A stretch of 5,676 nt of DNA from Betaproteobacteria bacterium (lineage in GTDB: Bacteria; Desulfobacterota; Desulfovibrionia; Desulfovibrionales; Desulfovibrionaceae). Positions 1 to 5,304 of the stretch are shown one piece after another. Location: NCBI GenBank assembly GCA_009778295.1, contig WRKB01000213.1, positions 1 to 5,676 of the forward strand. The letters run 5' to 3'. The notes beneath the pieces were generated by a model. That model was not told the origin of the DNA. It did no database searches and was given only the letters and a program-made list of their open reading frames with translations. The position numbers and the translations under genes were made by a program. The stretch's first letter is position 1. Each line of letters opens with the position of its first letter.

Positions 1-321
1 GACCTTGAAACCCACTGCGTTCACAGCGCGCATAGCGGCTTCACGGCCGGTCCCCGGGCCGGTGACATAGATGCCCACGGTACGCATGCCGTTTTCCTGT
101 GCTTTACGCGCGGCCTGCTCCGCAGCGACCTGGGCGGCGAACGGAGTGGACTTGCGAGAGCCCTTAAAACCGCTCTGCCCTGCAGAAGCCCAACTGATGG
201 CGTTGCCGCGGGTATCAGTAAAGGTGATGATGGTATTGTTGAACGAGGCCTGAATATGCACAAGACCTACAGGAACGTTCTTTTTTTCCTTCTTTTTGGC
301 AACACGCTTTGGTCTGGCCAT
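1..321 (-). CDS. rpsK: 30S ribosomal protein S11, 3' end cut off by window edge
   Basis: S11 sits on the platform of the 30S subunit and, with S7, S18 and S21, lines the mRNA exit and E-site region. The window holds 107 codons, from ATG at 321 to the edge. The usual protein is about 129 residues, so roughly the last 20 are missing. The N-terminus is lysine-rich (residues 5-14), as expected for an rRNA-binding tail. The S11 core follows: [16 protein letters not shown] (21-36), [10 protein letters not shown] (39-48), [14 protein letters not shown] (51-64), AAEQAARKA (66-74) and [19 protein letters not shown] (78-96). An AAGGA-type ribosome-binding site precedes the ATG by about 10 nt. The gene lies 61 nt downstream of rpsM, the normal alpha-operon order; rpsD and rpoA would be expected beyond the edge. 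The identification rests on near-continuous match to the family consensus. Confidence 0.97.
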   Translation of the reverse strand, partial: MARPKRVAKKKEKKNVPVGLVHIQASFNNTIITFTDTRGNAISWASAGQSGFKGSRKSTPFAAQVAAEQAARKAQENGMRTVGIYVTGPGTGREAAMRAVNAVGFKV

Positions 322-339
322 GCTCCGCTTCCTTCGTTT

Positions 340-374
340 ATCCGCCGCGTCCGGTCATGCCGCATCCGGCGGAT
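340..374 (-). other. Stem-loop in the rpsM-rpsK spacer
   Basis: Within the 61-nt gap between rpsM and rpsK, ATCCGCC (340-346) is complementary to GGCGGAT (368-374). An inner CGG/CCG pair (352-354 with 360-362) closes a 5-nt loop, leaving a 5x5 internal loop. A competing small hairpin uses GCATCC (362-367) and GGATGC (371-376). In the transcript the structure lies after the rpsM stop codon and just before the rpsK ribosome-binding site. It could affect rpsK translation or protect RNA ends; that role is inference. There is no U-run after it, so it does not look like a terminator. Confidence 0.45.
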
Positions 375-382
375 GCAGAACT

Positions 383-751
383 TTATTTTTTCTTGCCTAC
401 GGCGCCGCGCCGTGGTCCTTTACGAGTTCGTGCGTTGGTGTGGGTACGTTGCCCCCGGGCGGGCAGGCCACGACGGTGGCGCAGACCGCGATAGCAACCG
501 ATATCCATGAGCCGTTTGATATTGGCCCCGAGCTCACGACGCAGATCGCCCTCCACCTTGTAATGCTGCTCAAGCTCCTTGCGGATTTCATTGACTTCGT
601 CGGCGGATAATTCGTCAATGTTCCGCGTCCAGTTCACACCGGTGGTATCCAGTATTTTCAGGGCCGTCGCACGGCCGATGCCGAAAATGTAGGTCAGTGC
701 AATATCCGCACGCTTACCGCGCGGCAGTTCAACACCTGCAATTCTAGCCAC
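383..751 (-). CDS. rpsM: 30S ribosomal protein S13
   Basis: S13 binds the 3' major domain of 16S rRNA in the 30S head, bridges to the 50S subunit (L5) and touches P-site tRNA with its basic tail. The 122-residue protein is normal in length. It opens with the family start [13 protein letters not shown] (2-13), followed by the helix-two-turns-helix region with [10 protein letters not shown] (21-30). The S13 signature [14 protein letters not shown] is at 88-101, and the basic tail [11 protein letters not shown] ends in GKKK. The start is GTG at 751, chosen because the conserved S13 N-terminus begins there and GGGAG lies 6 nt upstream. The stop is TAA. The gene follows rpmJ after 12 nt and precedes rpsK, the alpha-operon order. 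Nothing in the protein looks abnormal. Confidence 0.98.
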   Translation of the reverse strand: MARIAGVELPRGKRADIALTYIFGIGRATALKILDTTGVNWTRNIDELSADEVNEIRKELEQHYKVEGDLRRELGANIKRLMDIGCYRGLRHRRGLPARGQRTHTNARTRKGPRRGAVGKKK

Positions 752-763
752 GTTGTGCTCCCG

Positions 764-877
764 CTATCCCTGGCGCTGCTTGTGCCGGGGGTTTTCGCAG
801 ATAACTCGTAATACGCCCCTGCGCCGGATCACCTTGCACTTAGGGCACATTCTCTTCACAGACGGCCTGACTTTCAT
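764..877 (-). CDS. rpmJ: 50S ribosomal protein L36, zinc-binding form
   Basis: L36 is the smallest large-subunit protein; it binds 23S rRNA near the base of the L7/L12 stalk region. Reading the minus strand from ATG at 877 gives 37 residues that start [20 protein letters not shown] and end NPRHKQRQG, followed by TAG. The putative zinc ligands are Cys11, Cys14, Cys27 and His32, all present, so this is the metal-binding (C+) type and not the cysteine-free paralogue that some bacteria carry. A GGAG ribosome-binding site lies 6 nt before the ATG. The gene is 12 nt upstream of rpsM, and the 117-nt gap before it is the longest spacer in the window. At 37 residues it is easily missed by length-filtered gene calling. 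Confidence 0.98.
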   Translation of the reverse strand: MKVRPSVKRMCPKCKVIRRRGVLRVICENPRHKQRQG

Positions 878-904
878 ACTTCACTCCAGAGACTACTCCC
901 TCAC

Positions 905-920
905 CGTGCCATAACGTGCC
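905..920 (-). repeat. Short direct repeat in the rpmJ leader
   Basis: The hexamer CGTGCC (GGCACG on the transcribed strand) occurs at 905-910 and again at 915-920, a spacing of 10 bp or about one helical turn. It lies between the candidate promoter and the rpmJ ribosome-binding site. The repeat is plainly present. A regulatory role, such as a protein-binding site in DNA or RNA, is speculation, and two hexamers can arise by chance. Confidence 0.3.
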
Positions 921-935
921 GGTCAGGAACAGATA

Positions 936-964
936 CACTTACCTGTACATGCATGCGTTGTCAA
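936..964 (-). promoter_or_regulatory. Candidate sigma70-type promoter for rpmJ-rpsM-rpsK
   Basis: On the minus strand a perfect -35 hexamer TTGACA occupies 964-959. After 17 nt comes TAAGTG (941-936), a poor -10 match; TATCTG a few bases further on is no better placed. The -35 box overlaps a perfect inverted repeat, CGTTG-T-CAACG (956-966). The location fits: it is in the only gap over 100 nt, between map and rpmJ, where the alpha-operon genes begin. The weak -10 keeps confidence low. The rest of the 878-994 gap shows no gene. Confidence 0.35.
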
Positions 965-994
965 CGATTACTTCTCAATACGCCGACTCAACAT

Positions 995-1783
995 TCAACA
1001 AAAAAACTTGATCAAACCACGCTCCGACACACTGAGGATTTCCGGTTCCCGCGTGGTAACGAGCACACTATGTTCGAAATGCGCGGCGAGTTTCCTATCT
1101 CTGGTCACGGCTGTCCACCGATCTTCCAAGATATCAACTTCGTGTGTGCCTTCAGTGACCATAGGTTCAACAGCCACTACCATTCCCGCCTTCAGTGGCA
1201 TTCCTCCCACACCCGGTCTGAAGTTGGGCACTTCAGGCTTTTCATGCATGGCCCGACCTATGCCGTGCCCGACAAATCTTCTGACCACGCTGAAGCCGGC
1301 TGCTTCCACACATGCTTGCACCGCAGCGCCGATTTCATATACATCAATACCTTGCCGAACTTTTTCAATCCCCGCATACAGCGAAGCCTCAGTCACCCGC
1401 ATGAGTTCTACAGCCTTGCCGTTGACCTTTCCAACCGGATAGGTACGCGCCGCATCACCATAAAACCCATCGTAAATGACCCCCATATCGAAACTTACAA
1501 TATCTCCTTCCCGCAACAGCCGCTCCGAAGGAAAACCATGTACCACCTGTTCGTTCACCGAACAGCAGAGCACGAAGGGGTAGCCGCAATAGCCAAGAAA
1601 TGCCGGCCGGACCTTATAATTTCTGCATAACTCGCGTGAAAGCTCCTCAAAATACATGGTGGGGACACCCGGAGCCACAGCATCGCCCAAGGCGTCGAGG
1701 ATATTGGCAACGATGCGGTTTGCCTCCCGCATGCAGGTGATTTCCCGCTCGTTCTTTATAAATGCCCCTCGGTAACTTTTCAT
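995..1783 (-). CDS. map: Type I methionine aminopeptidase
   Basis: This cytoplasmic metallopeptidase removes the initiator methionine from new proteins when the second residue is small. From ATG at 1783 the product has 262 residues with the pita-bread fold. The five metal ligands are visible: Asp99 (SFDMG), Asp110 (GDAART), His173 (FVGHGIGR), Glu206 (AVEPM) and Glu237 (HFEHS). The substrate-pocket histidines are His82 (VVHGFPS) and His180 (MHEKPEVPNF). There is no N-terminal zinc-finger extension, so it is the short bacterial form. An in-frame GTG at 1801 would add six residues (V/M-RLPGS), with GGAAG about 10 nt upstream. ATG at 1783 is preferred because the family N-terminus (MKSYRGAFIKNEREI) starts there, although its GGGAAG site is very close. 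The gene lies 41 nt after secY, a common pairing. Confidence 0.96.
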   Translation of the reverse strand: MKSYRGAFIKNEREITCMREANRIVANILDALGDAVAPGVPTMYFEELSRELCRNYKVRPAFLGYCGYPFVLCCSVNEQVVHGFPSERLLREGDIVSFDMGVIYDGFYGDAARTYPVGKVNGKAVELMRVTEASLYAGIEKVRQGIDVYEIGAAVQACVEAAGFSVVRRFVGHGIGRAMHEKPEVPNFRPGVGGMPLKAGMVVAVEPMVTEGTHEVDILEDRWTAVTRDRKLAAHFEHSVLVTTREPEILSVSERGLIKFFC

Positions 1784-1824
1784 ACTTCCCGGCAATCGCA
1801 CGGTAAAAGTGCTTCCGTATCGTA

Positions 1825-3138
1825 TTATCTGCCGCGTGAACGTTGCTGTTTTTGCATCAACCCCTCGTACTGACGCGAAATCATATGTGATTCAACCTGA
1901 GACATAAAATCCATGGCTACGCCTACCAGAATGAGCAGGCTTGTGCCGCCGAAATAAAACGGCACGTTAAAATTTGCAATCAACAGCATGGGTAACACGG
2001 AAACAGCCGAAATATACACCCCCCCCGAAAGCGTGAGACGTGAAAGCAGCGTATCCACATATTCCTGCGTCTTCTCACCCGGACGGATACCCGGGATGAA
2101 ACCTCCGCTCTTTTTCAGATTTTCCGCTATATCTTTGGGATCAAAGATGATAGCCGTATAAAAAAAGCAGAAGAAAAAAATCAGCGCAATAAAGATAATA
2201 TTATATATAATGGAGGTATGCTGAAAAAGCGACGCCACGCGCTGGATCCACTCATTGGCAGAAACCTGTCCGATGGTCGCCGGAAAAAGCAGTATGCTTG
2301 AAGCGAAAATGGGGGGGATGACCCCGGCGGTATTCAAACGCAACGGCAGATGGGTTGTTTGTCCGCCGTACATCTTCCGCCCCACCTGCCGTTTGGCATA
2401 GTGGATGGGAATACGCCTTTGCGCGCGTTCGACAAATACGATGCCTACCATGACCGCAGCCATGAACAGCACAATCGCGCCGGCCAAAAACACGCTCATG
2501 TCGCCAGCCGCGATAAGTTGGCCGGATTGCATGATGGCCCGGGGCGTACCCACGACAATCCCCGAAAAAATAATCAAGGAAATACCGTTACCGATGCCCT
2601 TTTCGGTAATTTGCTCGCCAAGCCACATGATAAGTACCGTTCCCGCCGTAAAGGTAAGCATGGTCATCATGCGGAAATGCCAGCCCGCGGCCAGCACCAC
2701 AGGCGCGCCAGCCGGACTGTGCATACCTTCCAGTCCCATTGAGATGCCCAAACCTTGAATCAGCGTAATCAGTACGGTAAGATACCGGGTATACTGCGTA
2801 ATTTTGCGTCTCCCCGCCTGCCCCTCTTCCTTGGCCATGCGTTTGATGTCAGGACTGATCACCTGTAGAAGCTGCATGATAATAGAGGCTGAAATATAGG
2901 GCATGATCCCCAGCGCAAAAATCGAGATGTTGGAAAGACCACCCCCGGAAAACATGTCGAAGAGGCCGAACAACGTATGTGACATGCTTTCAAAAAAATG
3001 CTTGAGGGCTGCGGCATCCACGCCGGGAACAGGGATATGTACCCCTACCCGATAACAGCAGAGCAAAAAAAACGTCCAGCCCAGCTTGCGCATCATTTCG
3101 GGCTGCCCCGCCATCGTGTTCATTGGCCCAGAAGCCAT
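1825..3138 (-). CDS. secY: Protein translocase subunit SecY
   Basis: SecY is the inner-membrane pore of the Sec translocon; with SecE and SecG it passes unfolded proteins driven by SecA or inserts membrane proteins from ribosomes. The 437-residue length is typical. The N-terminus MASGPMNTMAGQPEMMRKL leads into TM1 (about 18-38, ending YRVGVHIPVPGVD). The plug region is around 61-72, and the first SecY signature GIMPYISASIIMQLL is at 77-91. The second signature EQITEKGIGNGISLIIFSGI is at 175-194. RRIPIHYAKRQ (241-251) is in the loop before TM7. The cytosolic C5 loop GFIPGIRPGE (346-355) carries Arg352, equivalent to the arginine needed for SecA-driven export. Ten membrane segments can be placed, and the tail is basic. 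GGAG lies 5 nt before the ATG. It follows rplO after 29 nt, the standard spc-operon position. Confidence 0.98.
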   Translation of the reverse strand: MASGPMNTMAGQPEMMRKLGWTFFLLCCYRVGVHIPVPGVDAAALKHFFESMSHTLFGLFDMFSGGGLSNISIFALGIMPYISASIIMQLLQVISPDIKRMAKEEGQAGRRKITQYTRYLTVLITLIQGLGISMGLEGMHSPAGAPVVLAAGWHFRMMTMLTFTAGTVLIMWLGEQITEKGIGNGISLIIFSGIVVGTPRAIMQSGQLIAAGDMSVFLAGAIVLFMAAVMVGIVFVERAQRRIPIHYAKRQVGRKMYGGQTTHLPLRLNTAGVIPPIFASSILLFPATIGQVSANEWIQRVASLFQHTSIIYNIIFIALIFFFCFFYTAIIFDPKDIAENLKKSGGFIPGIRPGEKTQEYVDTLLSRLTLSGGVYISAVSVLPMLLIANFNVPFYFGGTSLLILVGVAMDFMSQVESHMISRQYEGLMQKQQRSRGR

Positions 3139-3167
3139 CTTCTCTCCATCCTGTGGTTTGCCAGAAA

Positions 3168-3635
3168 CTATTCTGCGGTAACGGCAACAGGTTCCAGTGC
3201 CTTGACCTGGCCGCCGGCCTTTTGGATTTTCTCCACGGCCGATTTGGCGAATGTATGAGCTTCCACGGTCACGGCAACGGAAATCTCCCCCCGGCCCAGA
3301 ATTTTCACCGGCGCTCCCCGCCTGGCAAGGCCGCGGGCATAAATGTCATCCAGGTTGATTATAGAAACGTCTGCAAAAGCGATCAGCAGGCGGTCAAGAT
3401 TGATGACCTCGTAGCGCTGCCTGAAAGGATGGTTTTTAAAACCCCGCTTGGGCAACCTACGTTGTAGAGGCATCTGGCCTCCTTCAAAGCCTGCGGGGAC
3501 ACCACCGCCGGAGCGGGCATTCTGGCCCTTGTGTCCCTTGCCTGCCGTGCAACCGAGACCGGAGCCGGCTCCGCGTCCCACGCGTTTTTTTGCCGTACGC
3601 TCCCCGGAAAATGGATAAAGATCGTGCAGTTGCAT
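3168..3635 (-). CDS. rplO: 50S ribosomal protein L15
   Basis: L15 is a late-assembling 50S protein whose extended N-terminal arm threads into 23S rRNA. The product has 155 residues, slightly longer than the approximately 144 of Escherichia coli. The glycine-rich arm GRGAGSGLGCTAGKGHKGQ (20-38), then ARSGGG (40-45) and FEGGQMPLQRRLPKRGF (50-66), is diagnostic. The globular C-terminal domain includes APVKILGRGEIS (108-119), VEAHTFAKSAVEKIQKAGG (124-142) and a short acidic end. The ATG at 3635 shares its A with the TAA stop of rpmD, and a GAGGTGA ribosome-binding site sits inside the end of rpmD, which suggests translational coupling. secY follows downstream, as in most bacterial spc operons. 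Confidence 0.98.
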   Translation of the reverse strand: MQLHDLYPFSGERTAKKRVGRGAGSGLGCTAGKGHKGQNARSGGGVPAGFEGGQMPLQRRLPKRGFKNHPFRQRYEVINLDRLLIAFADVSIINLDDIYARGLARRGAPVKILGRGEISVAVTVEAHTFAKSAVEKIQKAGGQVKALEPVAVTAE

Positions 3636-3811
3636 TATTCATTCACCTCAACGAGATGCGAAACTTTCGCTATCATGCCGCGAATCGCGGGGGTATCCTC
3701 AAACGTTTTTTCCCTTCCACAGCGCGTAAGGCCCAAGGCATCCAGGTTCTTCTTCTGGCAGGGCTTGCGGGCTATGCGGCTGCGGACAAGTTTTACCCTG
3801 ATTTGAGCCAT
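3635..3811 (-). CDS. rpmD: 50S ribosomal protein L30
   Basis: L30 is a small 23S rRNA-binding protein of the large subunit, not found in all bacteria. ATG at 3811 opens 58 codons, MAQIRVKLVRSRIARKPCQK through DTPAIRGMIAKVSHLVEVNE, closing with TAA at 3637-3635. The length matches the usual 58-60 residues. The L30 core is clear: a first strand IRVKLVRS, then KNLDALGLTRCGR (21-33), then EDTPAIRGMIAKVSHLV (38-54). GAGGA lies 7 nt upstream, inside the end of rpsE. Only 2 nt separate rpmD from rpsE, and rpmD overlaps rplO by 1 nt, so the three are probably translated together. It is easily missed because of its size. Confidence 0.97.
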   Translation of the reverse strand: MAQIRVKLVRSRIARKPCQKKNLDALGLTRCGREKTFEDTPAIRGMIAKVSHLVEVNE

Positions 3812-3813
3812 AG

Positions 3814-4311
3814 CTATTTCCTCGTGGCTTCGAGCCGTTTGTCGCGCAGTTCGGAAACCTGTTCCGCGCTGCGCAGAGAAACCAGACCTTGCAAGGTGGC
3901 GCGCAGCACATTGTGCGGGTTGTTGGTACCGATAGCTTTGGCGAGCACATCGGTCACACCGACGGCCTCCATGATAGCGCGCACAGCGCCGCCAGCGATA
4001 ATGCCAGTACCCTTGGAGGCAGGTTTGAGCATCACACGCCCGGCGCCATAGCGGCCGAGCACCTCATAGGGAAGCGTGCCGTCAAGGATGGGAACACGCA
4101 CACGGTTCTTGCGGGCGCGCTCAGTCGCCTTGCGGAGCGCTTCGGGCACCTCCTGGGCTTTGCCCAGACCAAAACCCACGCCGCCTTTGCCGTCGCCCAC
4201 CACCACCAGGGCGCTGAAACTGAAACGACGACCGCCCTTTACGACCTTGGCCACACGGTTCAAGGCCACAACTTTCTCGATTTCGCCAAATTCGTTCTGC
4301 TGCTGTTCCAT
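3814..4311 (-). CDS. rpsE: 30S ribosomal protein S5
   Basis: S5 sits on the back of the 30S subunit at the mRNA entry side and influences decoding accuracy and helicase activity on mRNA. The 165-residue product has the two usual domains. The N-terminal double-stranded-RNA-binding-like domain has [20 protein letters not shown] (16-35) and [20 protein letters not shown] (36-55). The C-terminal domain has [20 protein letters not shown] (97-116) and [13 protein letters not shown] (131-143). The VKGGRRFSF loop, where spectinomycin-resistance changes arise in Escherichia coli, appears intact. The start ATG at 4311 has GAGGA 4 nt before it. The gene is separated from rplR by an unusual 73-nt gap but from rpmD by only 2 nt. 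Confidence 0.98.
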   Translation of the reverse strand: MEQQQNEFGEIEKVVALNRVAKVVKGGRRFSFSALVVVGDGKGGVGFGLGKAQEVPEALRKATERARKNRVRVPILDGTLPYEVLGRYGAGRVMLKPASKGTGIIAGGAVRAIMEAVGVTDVLAKAIGTNNPHNVLRATLQGLVSLRSAEQVSELRDKRLEATRK

Positions 4312-4327
4312 AACTTCCTCAAAAGTG

Positions 4328-4377
4328 GGACATCACCTTTTCACAGGCATGCGCATGCTTTTTACCCCAAAATGTCC
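4328..4377 (-). other. Nested dyad symmetry in the rplR-rpsE spacer
   Basis: The 73-nt spacer (4312-4384) contains a perfect 12-bp palindrome, GCATGCGCATGC (4347-4358). It sits between outer complementary arms GGACAT (4328-4333) and ATGTCC (4372-4377). The transcript could form a local hairpin or a larger stem enclosing it. The palindrome could equally be a DNA site for a dimeric protein. The structure ends shortly before the rpsE ribosome-binding site. There is no coding sequence and no terminator-like U-run. The symmetry is directly visible; any function is inferred. Confidence 0.45.
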
Positions 4378-4384
4378 GGTTCCG

Positions 4385-4741
4385 CTAAAATTCCAGTCCG
4401 CCCTCACGCGCGCCGTCGGCCACAGCCTTAATGCGTCCATGGTAGAGATAGCCGTTGCGGTCAAAGACCACCCGGACGATATTTTTTTCTTTGGCCACCC
4501 TGGCGATTTCCTTACCCACCATCTCAGCCCCCCCCTTGTTGCAATGGGCACCTTCCCGGCTTTTGCCGAGCGTCAGGGTGGAAGCGGCCGCCAAAGTCGC
4601 GCCCGCGGTGTCGTCCACAAGCTGGGCGTAGATATGCAGGTTGGAACGGTACACCACCAGACGGGGGCGGGCGAGGCCATGCGTTTTCTTATTGATGCGC
4701 GGCTTGCGGCGTTGCCTGGCTTCGTTTTTTGAATATTTCAT
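4385..4741 (-). CDS. rplR: 50S ribosomal protein L18
   Basis: L18 binds 5S rRNA and, with L5 and L25-type proteins, anchors it in the central protuberance of the 50S subunit. The 118-residue product is of family length. It has a basic N-terminal tail (MKYSKNEARQRRKPRINKK) and the L18 core ARPRLVVYRSNLHIYAQLVD (24-43). A strand-helix region AAASTL (51-56) and GGAEMVGKEIARVAKEKNI (70-88) follows. The conserved end is VVFDRNGYLYHGRIKAVADG (91-110), with the closing AREGGLEF. The ATG at 4741 is preceded by only a weak site (CAGG, about 7 nt away) and by an 11-nt gap from the rplF stop. Translation may therefore depend on coupling to rplF. That coupling is inference. Confidence 0.98.
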   Translation of the reverse strand: MKYSKNEARQRRKPRINKKTHGLARPRLVVYRSNLHIYAQLVDDTAGATLAAASTLTLGKSREGAHCNKGGAEMVGKEIARVAKEKNIVRVVFDRNGYLYHGRIKAVADGAREGGLEF

Positions 4742-4752
4742 GGTTGACCTGC

Positions 4753-5292
4753 CTATTTCTTGCCGCCGGATTTACCGACTTTGCGGTGGATGGTCTCGGT
4801 TTCGTATTTAATACCCTTACCCTTGTACGGTTCAGGCTTGCGCAGCTTACGAATTTTGGCGGCGGTTTCGCCGACGAGCTCCTTGTCGATGCCTGAAAGC
4901 GTCAGTTTCTGACCATCCACAGTGGCTGTGATGCCCTTGGGCAAATCCACCAGTACGGGATGGGAGTAGCCCACAGATAAATCCACAATATTGCCTTTTA
5001 CAGCCACTCTGTATCCCACGCCGATGACTTCGAGCGTCTTGGAGAATCCCTTGGTCACACCCTCCACGCAATTAGCAAGAAGCGTGCGCCGCAATCCAAA
5101 CTGCGCTGCGGCAAAGCGGCTCTCTTCCAAAGGGGACAGCGTAATTTTGCCGTCTGCCAGTTCGTATTGCAACACCGGGCACACAGGAGTCGTCAGTGTA
5201 CCTTTGGGGCCTTTGACTTCAAGCACGTCCTTTCCGATCTTCACTTCCACATTGGAAGGAATGGGAACGGGCAATTTTCCTATTCTGGACAT
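4753..5292 (-). CDS. rplF: 50S ribosomal protein L6
   Basis: L6 binds 23S rRNA helix 97 near the sarcin-ricin loop, at the base of the factor-binding stalk, and contacts elongation factors. From ATG at 5292 the product has 179 residues, close to the usual 177-180. The N-terminus MSRIGKLPVPIP is canonical. The two repeated alpha/beta domains contain LEVKGPKGTL (24-33) and TLEVIGVGYRVAVKGN (86-101). The L6 signature PEPYKGKGIKY is at 153-163, and the tail is lysine- and glycine-rich. An in-frame GTG at 5304 would add four residues. It is rejected because AGGTGG is placed 8 nt before the ATG and overlaps that GTG. The gap to rpsH is 12 nt and to rplR 11 nt, both typical of the spc operon. Confidence 0.98.
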   Translation of the reverse strand: MSRIGKLPVPIPSNVEVKIGKDVLEVKGPKGTLTTPVCPVLQYELADGKITLSPLEESRFAAAQFGLRRTLLANCVEGVTKGFSKTLEVIGVGYRVAVKGNIVDLSVGYSHPVLVDLPKGITATVDGQKLTLSGIDKELVGETAAKIRKLRKPEPYKGKGIKYETETIHRKVGKSGGKK

Positions 5293-5304
5293 TATAGCCC
5301 CCAC

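Noticed and set aside
1000..1015. Possible terminator at the end of map: TTGATCAA dyad (1008-1015) followed by seven T on the transcript strand
   Set aside because: The dyad is only 8 bp, AT-rich and without a loop, and it lies within the coding sequence. It would not form a stable terminator hairpin, although a weak pause cannot be excluded.
953..1630. A 225-codon open frame on the plus strand opposite map
   Set aside because: It is fully antisense to map, whose five metal ligands are intact. The plus-strand protein shows no recognisable domain and has the composition expected of a shadow frame.
2190..2301. Plus-strand TATAAT (2206-2211) followed by GGAGG and ATG (2218), opening a 27-codon frame inside secY
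   Set aside because: There is no recognisable -35 box at the right distance, and the GGAGG is only 1 nt from the ATG. The AT-rich stretch is explained by Ile/Tyr/Asn codons of SecY before transmembrane segment 8.
3590..4732. Long plus-strand open frames opposite rplR, rpsE, rpmD and rplO (e.g. 3889-4431 and 4076-4732)
   Set aside because: They lie antisense to highly conserved ribosomal genes with clear family motifs; overlapping frames of this size are expected in moderately GC-rich coding DNA.
4753..5304. rplF starting at GTG 5304
   Set aside because: The GTG overlaps the AGGTGG ribosome-binding site for the ATG at 5292, and the canonical L6 N-terminus MSRIGKLPV begins at that ATG.
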